From Dimorphilus gyrociliatus (Eukaryota; Annelida; Polychaeta; Dinophilidae), in the NCBI GenBank assembly GCA_904063045.1, contig CAJFCJ010000028.1, positions 434,001-498,000 on the forward strand: DNA of 64,000 bases. The letters are read 5' to 3'. The position numbers and the translations under genes were made by a program. This document shows positions 22,132 through 33,218 of the stretch, in pieces (the stretch's first letter is position 1; each line of letters opens with the position of its first letter). The notes under the pieces are model-generated. The model was not told where the DNA came from and searched no databases. It was given only the letters and a program-made list of their open reading frames with translations.

Positions 22132-23398
22132 CTTCGAAACAAATGGAAGCCAAAAAGCTAAGATAAGAATTTTATCAGCCGCTATTTTCAATGACTATAA
22201 AAAATCAATATTTATCTTTAGAACAAAATTGTAATTCGTTCTCCATAACTTTAACTTCTCGTTATTTAATTCATCTTTAATTAGCTTAAAGCGTTTTTCG
22301 CTTAGCTCTCCATATCCTTTTCTCTCTAATACAAACACAAACTATTCAAACACTGCATTGGAATTTAATTACAAGTTCCTATATCGAAATCTTTTATCAA
22401 TTAGAATGTTTTATTTTATTTAACTTGTTATTTCGTAAAACTATATCTATAGTTTTTGATAATTAAATACGTCATAGAGTTACAGAAAAAGTTACTTGCA
22501 ACTATATACGAACGCTTGTACGTAGGTGTAGTTAGGCCTTTATATTGAATATTTGACTCATGCTTGCTCAAATAAAAAAGTTAAATGTAAGCACGTTCTG
22601 TATGCCTAATCAATGGAAGGCGTAGATTATAGGGCCAGAAGAAAAAATAAAGAATGGTTTTATTAAATAATAACACTACTTTAATCACAAATTACATTAA
22701 TATAACGATAGTTTTTACTAATTGACATCTATATACATATATATATTGTATGTATGGCAAATAGATCAATTTATGCATTTCCATAATTGAAAAGCTATAA
22801 AAACTGTATAGCTATAGTTTATAATCAACAATTACTATTATTCAACCACGGAAAGAAAGAGAAAAGTTACCTATTTCAATATAAATCTAATAAAAAGTTC
22901 AAAAAAAGTTTTATAACGTCTGTTTTTTTATTAAAAAAAAAAGAAAACACTATAAAACTATTATAAGCATCATTTTTCCTTAGTTTTTATTTTCTTGGTA
23001 TTAACTTTCCCGCCATTCTTATTTTATTGTCAACAAAACGTAAAAAGCTACGAAATTGGCTCACTCCCAAATCATTACTGAATGGTTGTATTAGCATTAT
23101 CTAGTGTGAATATTTTAGGCCTGCTATTCTATTTTGGAACTTAATTATCATAGAAAAAGAGACTACCAATCTGTTTTTTGAAAGGAATACTTTTTTCGTT
23201 TAAAATATTAAGATAGAATAATTAAAAAATTAAATCTGATCCCTTAATTTCATTTTTAAGTGAAGAAGAATAATATTTCGATTAGAAAAATATTCTATTC
23301 GTTGACATCGAGTCCCCCAGGTAATCTGCCGCTAAGTGTTTAAGCCTATTGTTGCTAAGTAATACAAACCTTCTAGCTACTGAAGAATAAAATAAAAC
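22132..23398. other. intergenic region between CUB-like gene and CARD gene
   Basis: Divergent region of 1.27 kb. It is AT-rich, with short poly-A/T runs and a small TA-rich stretch near 22730-22750. I see no coding signal or RNA gene. The last 60 bases are less AT-rich and hold an X-box-like motif (23351-23363) just before the CARD gene. Confidence 0.5.
23351..23363 (+). promoter_or_regulatory. X-box (RFX)-like motif before the CARD gene
   Basis: GTTGCTAAGTAAT lies 35 bases before the ATG. The left half fits RYYNYY completely; the right half AGTAAT fits RRNRAC at five of six positions, with a one-base spacer. RFX factors bind X-boxes in promoters of cilia genes. A very similar motif precedes DNAI7. 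Confidence 0.3.
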
Positions 23399-24596
23399 AT
23401 GGACGAAACCAGAGAAGAAGATCAACAAGAGGAAGTACCTGAAGAAGAAAATAAAGAAGAAAAGGAAGAAGAAAAAAATGAGGAGGAGGAGCTCTTCGCT
23501 CAAACCGAAACTCTTCGGCAAGAATTGAAAGAGGAAATGATCAAAGTTATTGAAGATGTAGTCTACGAACTAAAGTTAGCGGATAAATTAGTTGACGGTC
23601 TTATACCTGACAGTGACGGTATTTCTGAGGACGAAATGAGTGAGACTAACATTAATTTTGTTTGCGAAGCTTTTTGGCAAAATGCGGTGAACTCTATTAA
23701 GATAGCGGATATATCCATCGACGACAATGATAAAAAAAACGATAAGGCAGACGATGGACAAGAGGAAGAAGAAGCAGAAGCAGAGGAGGGTGCAGAAGAA
23801 AAAGAAAAAGGAGCATCAGAAGAAGATACTGAAAAAGAAAAAGAGGGAGAAAAAGAAGTTGAGCCAAAGAATGAATTAGAAGAAGAAATGAAAGGAAATG
23901 AAGAAATCACTGAAGAGAAAACCAAAGAAGAAATTGAAAATATTGCCGAAGAAACTACCGCTGATGAAGAGAAAGGGGACGATGAAATAATTGAGATTAA
24001 AGAAAACAAAGAAAACTTTCTCTTTGTAGAAGCACTCTTTAGCGCATTAAATGAACTAGGTAAAGAAGAATTGATCGAAAAGATAAAAAACTGGCAAAGC
24101 GTAGGTGAGTGTTTTATTTAATTACTTAGGAAGAGCAGCAAGAGCTCTATAACATTTTTTCAATCATATAGTTTCGCAATGGAGAAAATTACAAATGATA
24201 CGAGAAATGGCTGAGGAACGGAAACGCAAAGCCGAAGAGCTCTTCTTACAACAGCAAGAGCAAGAGGATGAAGAAGAAGAAATACAACCTCAAAGAACTC
24301 CTACTCCTCCACCAATACCATATACTCAAGTTCTGTCAGAGTGCTCAGGAACTTTATTAGATTGCCTTCGCCTTGATATTCACCTATTACAAAGATTAGA
24401 GAAGGCAGAAGTTCTTTCTGAAGATATGATTTTGGATATAAAGTGTCGGGCAAATAGACATGATAGAGTGAATAGGCTTATACATTTGCTGATGAGATTG
24501 GGTCCAGAATCATTGAGGAATTTTATAGAAGCTCTTAAGCAAAGTGAAGATCATTATTTCTTGGCAAATATCTTATCATTTAGAACTTTTACTTAG
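23399..24596 (+). CDS. acidic protein with C-terminal CARD domain
   Basis: Not assignable to a named gene. Two exons, 23399-24104 and 24172-24596, join in phase (GTGAGT donor, ATATAG acceptor) to about 375 residues. The N-terminus is a Glu/Lys-rich segment, then a helical stretch (ELKEEMIKVIEDVVYELKLA), a long Glu-rich linker (about residues 115-200) and a short helical repeat (VEALFSALNELGKEELIEKI) that itself looks like the end of a death-fold domain. After a charged coiled coil and a proline-rich hinge comes a CARD-like domain: CSGTLLDCLRLDIHLLQRLE, VLSEDMILDIKCRANRHDRV, NRLIHLLMRLGPESLRNFIEAL. CARDs mediate homotypic assembly in apoptosis and innate signalling. No caspase, NACHT or kinase domain is present, so it would be an adaptor. 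The X-box-like motif before it hints at a cilium-related role. Confidence 0.75.
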
Positions 24597-24786
24597 AAAC
24601 TTATGTCTTAAATTTGAGATTTATGAAAAGGAAATATAAGCTTTTTATTATTATTTTACTTTATAAAAAAAAGAGAGAAAAAAAATCTTCAATTATCCCT
24701 ATCCTTATAAATATTACAATATTATTATTGGTTTATTCTCATAGCAAAAAAAATTTGATAAGAAAATGTTCGTTTCTCTTTTCTCC

Positions 24787-26140
24787 CTAATGTTTAACTT
24801 TTTCTGGTGTACGACGTCCCACGCTCTTCTTCTTGGCTTTAGGTGAAGTTTCTTTAGGAACCTCTGGTAAAACTACTTCCACTTTTTCAACCTCTTCGAC
24901 TTCTTTCTCCTCCACTTCAGGTTCCTCTTTAACTTCTTCCGTTACTTCGTTAGATTTCTTCTCTTTATCCTTTTTTGCGCTTAATACAGGTCTTGGTTTA
25001 GTTGGATCGTGCATTCGATCGTATGCAGTAGGGTGAACAGATTTCGTTCCGGTATTTGGTCTGGTAGATGGTTTTGATAAACCAACACTTTCAACTTCAT
25101 CGTCATCTGACTGACCCCTTTCTTGCCAAAAATTTTGAACTTTAGCTTTGATAGCGGCTTCGTTATCTTCCCTCCACTCCTTTTGCCAATGCCGCAGTTC
25201 GGAGACCTTCTCCTCACAACGAATTTTATATCCTCGAAACCACGATTGAATGATCAGAGAGGCTTCGGATTCGTTCCATATTAAAGACAATGGGAGAGGA
25301 GGACGAGGACTAGGGAAATATTTAAAGTTTTATTGAAAAAAGTAAATTGAATAATATTTGCATTCGCCCACTTTGTTTTCCAATGCTCTTTTACAAATGG
25401 AATTTCCTCAAAGCTAACTCCCTCTCTGTCAGTATAGAGTTTATTGTGCCTAAAAATGGTTAAAGAATGAATGTTCAATATACTGTTGAAATTCAATGTT
25501 GTTTGTTTACTTACGTATACAAATAATGTGTGAGAAAATCAAGAGCGTTAAATTTTGTTCGTTTTCTCTGTAGTATAAGGAAAAAAACATAGGTTTATCA
25601 ATTATTATTGGTTTTTATGTGGGAAAAACCTCAAAACATTTCTCCTCTTTTGCTTGTTCAAGCATTTTCTCCATTCCAGGTATTAGTATAGGCAAAATAT
25701 AATATTGGCAATAATCTCTTGCCGTACAATTTTCTTTAGGAGGAGGGCTCTTAGGAGCAGGTGGAGGTGGAGGTGTTGGTTCGTCTACAAGTGATACTCC
25801 TATCGTTGCTGGGTGAGACACGGATGCATCAAATTCATCTTCTAAGCAAAAATCACCATCAACCCTTGCGTGTAATTTTCCATAAAAGACAGGAGAGTGC
25901 TTTGACGAATCAAACTTTTTATACACACAATTTTCTCTTTCTTTTTCATAATCATAGAACGGCGGTCTACGTGAGGAAAATTCTGAAAGGGCGATAATAT
26001 GTCTAAATTAGAAAAGTTTCAAATAAATTAGAAAATTTGCAATAAGAAACTCAAATCAAAATCAATTATTTGTTTTATAATTAACCTTTGCATATTTCTT
26101 GAAATATATTAGGGTCTGGTAAATCAACGAAAATCGACAT
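24787..26140 (-). CDS. IQCK: IQ motif-containing protein K (IQCK)
   Basis: Calmodulin-binding IQ protein with poorly known function. The start at 26140 reads MSIFVDLPDPNIFQEICK, followed by a small intron. The next exons hold YDYEKERENCVYKKFD, the conserved CQYYILPILIPGMEKMLEQ and AKEEKCFE, RKRTKFNALDFLTHYLY, then a segment with IPFVKEHWKTK. The last exon has PRPPLPLSLIWNESEASL and the IQ motif IIQSWFRGYKIRCEEKVSEL, then a tryptophan-rich stretch (RHWQKEWRED). These match human IQCK in order. The C-terminal tail is much longer than the human one, about 100 extra residues rich in Glu, Val and Lys. It converges with the CARD gene, 190 bases away. Exon edges in 25300-25620 are approximate. Confidence 0.9.
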
Positions 26141-26170
26141 TTTGACTGTTACTAAGCTAATGTAACAGTT

Positions 26171-26184
26171 GTTTACATAGTTAC
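26171..26184. promoter_or_regulatory. degenerate X-box-like motif upstream of IQCK
   Basis: GTTTACATAGTTAC matches the 14-base RYYNYYATRRNRAC X-box at 12 positions, including the central AT, and lies 30 bases upstream of the IQCK start codon. Two mismatches make it weak alone. It is listed because similar motifs precede DNAI7 and the CARD gene. Confidence 0.25.
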
Positions 26185-26464
26185 GTTTGGTAAAAGATAT
26201 ATATTCTTTAAAAAATATAAACTGTTAGAAATTAAAAAATAAACAGTTTAATACTTCAGGAAAGCAAATTCACTAAATCTAAATAATAAAATATTTGAAA
26301 TATTGAAATACTCAACTTGAAAAAGAAAATAAAATTTATTTAACAATTCTTTTATATAAATAGATCGATTCTCACAGGATAATCTCAGAAATTAAATAGT
26401 ATAAAAAAATTTTCACTAGCTTCTTTAGTATAGAAGATCATTAGATAAGTTTTAAAAGAGTATT

Positions 26465-26722
26465 TTAAATATTTGTATATAATATAGCTAAGAAATAATA
26501 CATAATTAGTATAATTATAACTATTGATTTAGATTGGCTGCCTCCACTAAATAAAAATGAAATTTAAAACTAAATTGAAAGAGAATTGTCTGAAACTTAT
26601 GATAGATATGAAAGAAAAATTAAGTACACTCTGCTTTTAATAAATCGTTACAAAAAGAATATATTATGTCCATAATTTACCTGCAAAGTCGCTCTTTGCA
26701 ACATTTATTCACCATCATAAAC
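26465..26722 (-). other. candidate 3' exons of a small Cys-containing, tail-anchored or GPI-linked protein
   Basis: A piece at about 26722-26681 ends in CAG before GTAAAT and joins in phase to 26546-26465 (TTTATTTAG acceptor). The joined C-terminus is NKCCKERLCSGGSQSKS followed by the hydrophobic end IVIIILIMYYFLAILYTNI and a stop. A CC-x4-C pattern followed by a hydrophobic tail resembles the end of Ly6-type GPI-anchored proteins. No signal peptide or further cysteine exons could be found upstream, so this is only a candidate. Confidence 0.2.
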
Positions 26723-28978
26723 TACTTTATTAATTGAACTTTTAATTAAAATAGATATCTTACCCATAAAGTAAACAGTATTTTTTTCCTAATCAAAACA
26801 GAAATGGTAGATAAGTAATTTAAATAAGGTAACCATGGAAGAAGGTTGGCTGGAAAAAGTAGAGAGCAAACTAATCCGACTTCCATATATTGATTTTCAT
26901 AGGTGACAAATATTTACACATGAATTTTTTACATAACGATAAACTGTAGTTTGATTCTATTACTATATTATATGTCTGTTAATAAATTATAAGATCTATC
27001 TCTTTTCTATTGATTAAGTTAATTGAAAAATATTTACCCTTAGAAAGGTGGAATCTTAAGTGAATTGATAATAGAGGAAGAGCATTGAAAAATAAGAAAA
27101 ATACATAATCGACTGAAGAGAAAGTATCAATACCCTTGTAAATAAGGTCATCGATCAGTTTCTGGTAGTTCCGGCTGTAATTGCCTTCAAAGATGGTCAA
27201 CCAATCGATTTACTCAAACATTCTCTTATTTTAATTGTTCCAAATAAATTTTTACATTCATTTTGCAATATAAATTCATAAATAAATTAAAATAAAAACT
27301 ATTATATACTCACTTTTGTAAGGAAAAACTGCAGAGTAGATACTTCCATCTGAACTAATGGTTCTTTTGAATAGACTACTGGCGTTTGACATATGGCTTT
27401 TATAACTTAATGATAGATACCATAAAAAAATAGATAAATATATTATCTTTAAATATTTTTGTTAAGTGATTAACACTGATGTTAATCCAATAAGAAGATT
27501 AGAATCTATTAATAGAATTTATTTCCTTCACTTTGTTAACTTTCCAGTTAAAAATATCGAAATAAAAGTAAAAGATTATGAATTTATTAAAATTTCTTCT
27601 AAATATATTTTTCTTCTAAACTTTAAAACAACTTGTAAAATGGCTGATTCTATTTTTTTTAAAACTAAATCCAACGTTGCTAGGAGAAGCCAGGAGCATA
27701 AATGAAAAATCAAACACAATTCCAGTTGCATTAGGCCTATAGTGAAATTCTTTTGTGTTCTGTTTGAAAACCCTGTTTGATTCGACGTGCTAATTCAAGA
27801 CCGTTCGATCTACTCCTAGGCGTCACTTTATTGAACGCATATATTAGCAGTTTTCTTTCACTATGAACCTTTTAATCAGATTATTAAAAATATTATTAAG
27901 AGAAAGAATGAAAGAAAGCAGCAAACAATCAATTGTTATGCCACCCTTATAGACAAGAATAAATTCAAGTGTTTGTTGTAAACATCTTCAAAGAATACAG
28001 TTTTCATTACAAACTACTCACATGACAAACTTGGTAAAATAAGTGTAATTGAACAATTTAAAGTGTTATGTATCATATTTATATTACAATTATTAGAGTA
28101 GATATCAATTTGAATTACGAGATCTTATCATAAATGAATAATAAAGTGTATGAAAATGGTAAATAAATAATAATTTGTAAAACATAAGAACAAACTTAAC
28201 AATATGACATTTGAATCAGTTAAAAAATAATATTAATATTTAAATAATACTATGGATTAAGTGATGCTGTTGACCTACTAACAGTGAATTTTCTTTACGA
28301 AATTTATGATTGATATTATTTACTTGAAAACTTGTGAAAGCAGGAAGTTATTATTGTTTATTTAACAATAGCCGGAAGATCTGCCCTACTAAGATAAGGC
28401 AAATTATGATGAAAAAATAACTATCAAGTACAGTTGAGTGAGTAATAAGTGAACGTTGTTGTGATTATTTTATACCAAATGTTTATAGTTCAAGTGGAGT
28501 CAGTTGGAAATTTGGTACAGTAATTTTGCTATATAAGCTTAAATCATTTTTGAGAATTGGTTATTTTAATTGACCTATATCTTTTGAAAAATCATAAATT
28601 ATTTACAGTAATTCCTTTTTACGTCGTATTAGTTAAAGCTTGCTTTATAAAAACTTCCTCTTTGCTAAAAAGATAAGAATTTATTACACTTTTTATCAGT
28701 GTTTGTCAGTGTTCAGTATATTTTACCAGTACAGTTAAGCTAAAAACTGTTGTACATTTTTTTCGACTGGTTTGGGGGTCAGTGGCAATTAGTTTGCGAA
28801 ATTATTAATGAAAGAGACGGGATCCACACTATATATATATAACAGGAGGCTTCTTAAATCCACAATTATCTCGTATAAGAGTGCTGAAAACACTAATCGG
28901 ACAACAGTTACAAATCATGTAACAGAAGAGCTGCTTGTCAGTTAACTTTCGAGATTAATCAACAACGTCCTGCACAGA

Positions 28979-30460
28979 ATGAGCTTCCTTTTGTAAGTGT
29001 TCTATACTTCGGTTTGTTTACATCTCGAGATGAACAATAAACAAAAATTTTTGTGTCATAAAACGTGCGCAATCTTCAGAGACATATATTTACCAAACTC
29101 TAATAATATTCTTGATTCAACTTTCAATAATGTGGCACGTTTCATTCGACAGTGGTTCAAGAAATAATAAGACATTTAAGCCGAAGAAGAAGATTGTGGA
29201 AGGAAGTCATCAATATGAGTTGATGAAACATGCTGCTTCTACTTTAGGCTCAGGGAACTTAAGAGATGCTGTAAAATTGCCTGATGGTGAAGATATAAAT
29301 GAATGGGTTGCTGTTAACAGTAAGTTTAACCTCTAAATTATTTTTAGAATAATCATACGATTCGTAACTTGGATCAATAAAATTTGATTATTTGTAAGAC
29401 ATATAGGTCACGAAATTTATGTATATTCCAACAACTGTATGTTCCTCGAAACTTTATCCCTATTAAACATTTTGAGAAATATTTCGCTTTCTCTTAAATA
29501 GATCATTTACAAAGAAAGAAAACTGTATAATCTCTTCTCTTTAGAGATATATTTGATTTAGGCTTCGTGTCTTATCTTATACACGAAATTTCTTTTACAA
29601 TTGATTTCATCGAATAGATTATATAAACTACAATAAGTATATTTCACTTGAAAAATCCGTCTTTTTTTACCGTAGATTAACGTTTAAGCTATAAATAACT
29701 TTTAACGATCTCTGATTTAATAGCTTCAACTGCTCATTATTAATGTAAAAAATGTCCATTTCACTCATTTAATCATGTAAAATCGGATGCTTTTAATATA
29801 TATTTGTTTTCTTCTTTTTGTACAGCTGTGGATTTTTTTAATCAAATAAATATGCTGTATGGAACATTGACTGAATTTTGTACCGATAAAACTTGCCCAA
29901 TTATGAGAGCAGGACCTAAATATGAATATCACTGGGCTGATGGTTTAACAGTAAAGAAACCTATTAAATGTTCAGCGCCAAAGTACATCGATTATCTAAT
30001 GACTTGGGTTCAAGACCAGCTTGACGATGAAGCAGTATTCCCCTCCAAAATTGGTAAGAAAATAGTTTCTCTTAATTAGTGGTACTGTTACAAAAACACC
30101 CATTACTCGTTAATTGAAATTTATAAATACTTCAGGGGTGCCGTTTCCTAAAAGTTTTCTATCGATTGCAAAGATTATTCTGAAAAGAATGTTTCGCGTT
30201 TATGCACATATTTATCACGAACATTTTAACCAGGTAGTTTTTTTTTCGTAACATGATATCTTATAATATACTTTGCAATATTTATTACATTTTTACATTT
30301 TCTATAACTTTCTTTTGACTAGGTCATCAACCTTAAGGAAGAACCTCACTTAAACACTTCGTTCAAACATTTTATTTTCTTCGTTCAAGAATTCAACCTG
30401 GTTGAGGAAAAAGAATTGATGCCACTTGAAGAACTAATTAAAACATTGACAACTAAGTGA
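28979..30460 (+). CDS. MOB1: MOB kinase activator 1 (Hippo pathway)
   Basis: Coactivator of LATS/NDR kinases in the Hippo pathway. Five exons: 28979-28992, 29153-29319, 29826-30053, 30136-30233 and 30323-30460. Exon 1 has only 14 coding bases (MSFLF) and joins to [13 protein letters not shown], exactly as in MOB1. The rest is almost identical to vertebrate MOB1 in key places: [38 protein letters not shown], the zinc-binding region with [48 protein letters not shown] and [18 protein letters not shown]. Full length is about 214 residues. The second intron (29320-29825, 506 bases) is long for this window. Confidence 0.97.
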
Positions 30461-31021
30461 AATCGTTTTGCATAAGATATTTTGTGATATATTGCTACGA
30501 GTGTTTTTGGATTGCATAGTTAATACCATAAGGTTACACTGAAGTACTGCTTGCAGCTTTTCTCATGACCTGATCTTGACTGTCATCTCATACTACTCCT
30601 GGATTTTAGTCTATTTGTGAAAAAATTAACTCTTTTAAGTCTGTATAGATGCTGTACTTGTCACTGTTAATTTATTATTTTATTGCCTAATTAAACAAAA
30701 TATACAACAATTACTTTACCAAATATTCCCGCGTTACCTATTTACCAGCGAATTTCGAGCGTTCCTAAATTTACTGCGGGCTAATTATAATGGTATGGAT
30801 ACGTATTCCCACTGTTATCAATGACAAAAAATCTACACGTGAACAGGAACCGCTTTTACCTCGACGCAACCTTCACTATAATTTGAAAGGGATACCACGC
30901 GGTCAGAAAAATTTAAAAAAAAGCAAGTAGGAATTGAGAATTTAGAATACTAGTGAGTAATATTACATTGACAATACATATGTAATATATAATACTTAGG
31001 TTTTTAAGCAGAGAATTAAGA
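30461..31021. other. intergenic region between MOB1 and RCC1
   Basis: About 560 bases with the MOB1 3' UTR and the RCC1 promoter. A less AT-rich segment at about 30720-30900 includes ATTCCCGCG and ACCACGCGG. The first resembles an E2F-type core and would fit a cell-cycle gene, but it matches only in part. Nothing else is recognised. Confidence 0.4.
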
Positions 31022-32976
31022 ATGCCAAGAAAATCGACAAAGCGTCCTGTGGCTGAGACCGTTCCTGTATGTATCTTGATCGGTTTATAATTTATGAGAT
31101 ATGATCCTTAAACTTAAGTTATAATTGTCGTAAAAACCTTATTTACAAATATTTTTATTTATTTACAGGAAGAGGAACCTAAAAAGCCTAAAAGAGGCAA
31201 AGTTGCCACAAGAAAACGATCTTTAAGTGATGCCGTTCGTATGCTAATTGAAAAATATGCTAAGATCGAAATTGAACATATGTGACTTTTTCAGGATGAT
31301 GTAAAAAATAACAACGCAAAGACTCGTCAGCCAAAGGTATCAAAAAAGGCACAGGTTAGTTTTAATGATTACATTTGAAATTTATGAATTGTTTTTTATC
31401 TCGTTTTCATTTAACTTTCCCTCATATTCCATTATAAGGGGGTTAGCATCTATAGGACTTACCCTAAGGTTCATTTTAGCGCCTCTAGTGGTAGATAATC
31501 CTTAAAGTTGCAAAGATTTTTAAAACGCCTTATATACTTATAGAAATAAGCGTTTTTCGCGAAAGACCCTCATTTCTTTTCCCCTTTACCTGACTGTTGA
31601 ATGTGAATATGTTTAAAAAGTTTTATAAGTAATAATTGATAAGTTACAAAGTTTTTTTTAATTAATCATCATTTTAAACAAAATTAGGTCGAGACGGTTC
31701 CGAAATGTAGCAGAAAAGTTTACAAAGAACCTGGAACTGTTTATTGTCTCGGACAAAATGATGCTGGTCAACTCGGAGTTGGAGATTCAATAACTGAGAG
31801 AAAAAAACCAGCCAAAGTAAATATACCTGAAGAAATAGTATTTATTGCTGCAGGAGGTATGCACAGTCTGGCTGTTTCCGTAAGCGGTAAGGTTTTTAGT
31901 TGGGGATGTAATGATGAAGGAGCCCTCGGGAGAGATATCAGTGAGGATGATGGATACTTACCTCTTGAAGTTAAGTTTCCAGAAGATGTCAAAATTCACT
32001 CGGTTTCAGCAGGAGATGCCCATTCAGCAGCATTAACCAATGCTGGTGATATATATGTATGGGGTGTGTTCAGAGCTCAAAGTGGCAGGTTTGGTATGCT
32101 AAATCTACAAGATATCATAAAACAACCCATAAAAGTAACAGTTTTTTCGTTTGCCTTGAAGTAGTCATGTACAACACCAATTAATTACAGGTAAATTTGG
32201 AACAAAAAGCGGCTAAGATTTGCAGCGGAGATAATCATTTAGCAATCTTAGGAGAGAACGGAACTGTTTACACGATGGGTGTAGCTGAAAATGGGCAACT
32301 TGGTAGAGTTTCTAGTAGAATGGCTCCCAACCATAGGCATAAAGACGTTTTTCTTAATCCACGTAAAATCAATTCACGTGTGAAATACACAAATATATTT
32401 CCCGCTCAATTTGGAACCTTCGCTTACCTTTCTGGAAAAGGATTAGACGCATTTGGCTTGAATGTTTATAAGCATCTTGGCTTCCCAGATAGCAAAGATA
32501 GATTCTTCCCTGAACGTATTACAGAGGAGAAATGGAATCTTAGCATTCAGGAAATAGTTGGGGCAATTCATCATACAATTGTTTTAGATACCGATGGAAA
32601 GGTTTATTCAATAGGAAGAAACGAATATGGAAGATTAGGTAAAAAAAATTTGTATTTGCTGAGCCTTTTCGTTGTCTAAAACTAAAATATTCGGATAGGT
32701 CTTGGGACAAAGGATGACGCAGAAGTCTTAACGGAAGTGCCCTTTGAGGACAATGTTAAAGTAAAAAATATTTGGGCAAGCGGAACGGTATCACTGGCTG
32801 TATCAAAAGATGGAAAAGTTTATTCATGGGGAGCTGCCACATCTCTTCAAACTGGCTCTACTGATGAAGATGACGACCGGTGGAAACCTGAGCTTATGGG
32901 AGGCAAACAATTAGAAGATAAAACGGTTACGATGGTAGCTGTAGGAGGCCAACATAGTATGGTACTCGCTAGTTAA
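31022..32976 (+). CDS. RCC1: regulator of chromosome condensation (RCC1), Ran GEF
   Basis: Chromatin-bound nucleotide exchange factor for Ran, forming a seven-bladed propeller. Short N-terminal exons give MPRKSTKRPVAETVP and a basic nuclear-localisation stretch (KKPKRGKVATRKR). The propeller follows in three exons (31688-32132, 32191-32639, about 32699-32976): GTVYCLGQNDAGQLGVGD, GKVFSWGCNDEGALGRD, SAGDAHSAALTNAGDIYVWG, GTVYTMGVAENGQLGRV, GKVYSIGRNEYGRLG and a last blade with VGGQHSMVLAS. The Asp of SAGD (human D128) and the two His of the last blades (H304, H410) are kept. The human D182 position is Asn (SGDNHL instead of SGNDHL). The exon 2 donor near 31233-31239 is unclear: the best-looking GTATGC site puts the next exon out of phase. 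Otherwise complete at about 400 residues. Confidence 0.95.
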
Positions 32977-33218
32977 ATGTTAAAGTAGATTTTTTAGTCC
33001 ATAACAGTCCAGTTATGAATATTTTCATCCGATGAACCCGTATATAAAAATATACAGACAGGACGTAAGTTAAGTGTCTTTCTTCTTATTAGTTGAGTTA
33101 ACTAATAACCTTTAAGATTTAAATATAAAAATATACAGCCACATCTTTCTATAATGTATCCTGTAAAATGATAACAGACTAAATACATTTATAAAAAGTT
33201 CACTAGTAGTGTTCAACT

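Larger units (their letters stand above)
26141..28978. other. long gene-poor region between IQCK and MOB1
   Basis: At 2.8 kb this is the largest stretch without an assigned gene. It is strongly AT-rich. On the minus strand I see exon-like pieces that do not assemble: 27392-27314 (ATG MSNASSLFKRTISSDG, ending at GTGAGT); a less AT-rich open piece near 27105-27205 (LTIFEGNYSRNYQKLIDDL); and the pair 26722-26681 and 26546-26465 listed separately. From 27700 to 28970 nothing is recognised; the last part is probably MOB1 5' UTR and promoter. Confidence 0.4.

Noticed and set aside
23563..24009. Long Ser-rich open frame antisense to the CARD gene
   Set aside because: It is the reverse of GAA/GAG codons (reads Ser/Phe/Leu), a composition shadow of the Glu-rich linker.
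27466..27705. Plus-strand open frame of 79 codons
   Set aside because: Low-complexity Ile/Lys/Phe content, no splice signals or domain; likely chance in AT-rich DNA.
31432..31520. Less AT-rich patch in an RCC1 intron as a small RNA gene
   Set aside because: No stable hairpin, box motifs or tRNA arms could be found by eye.
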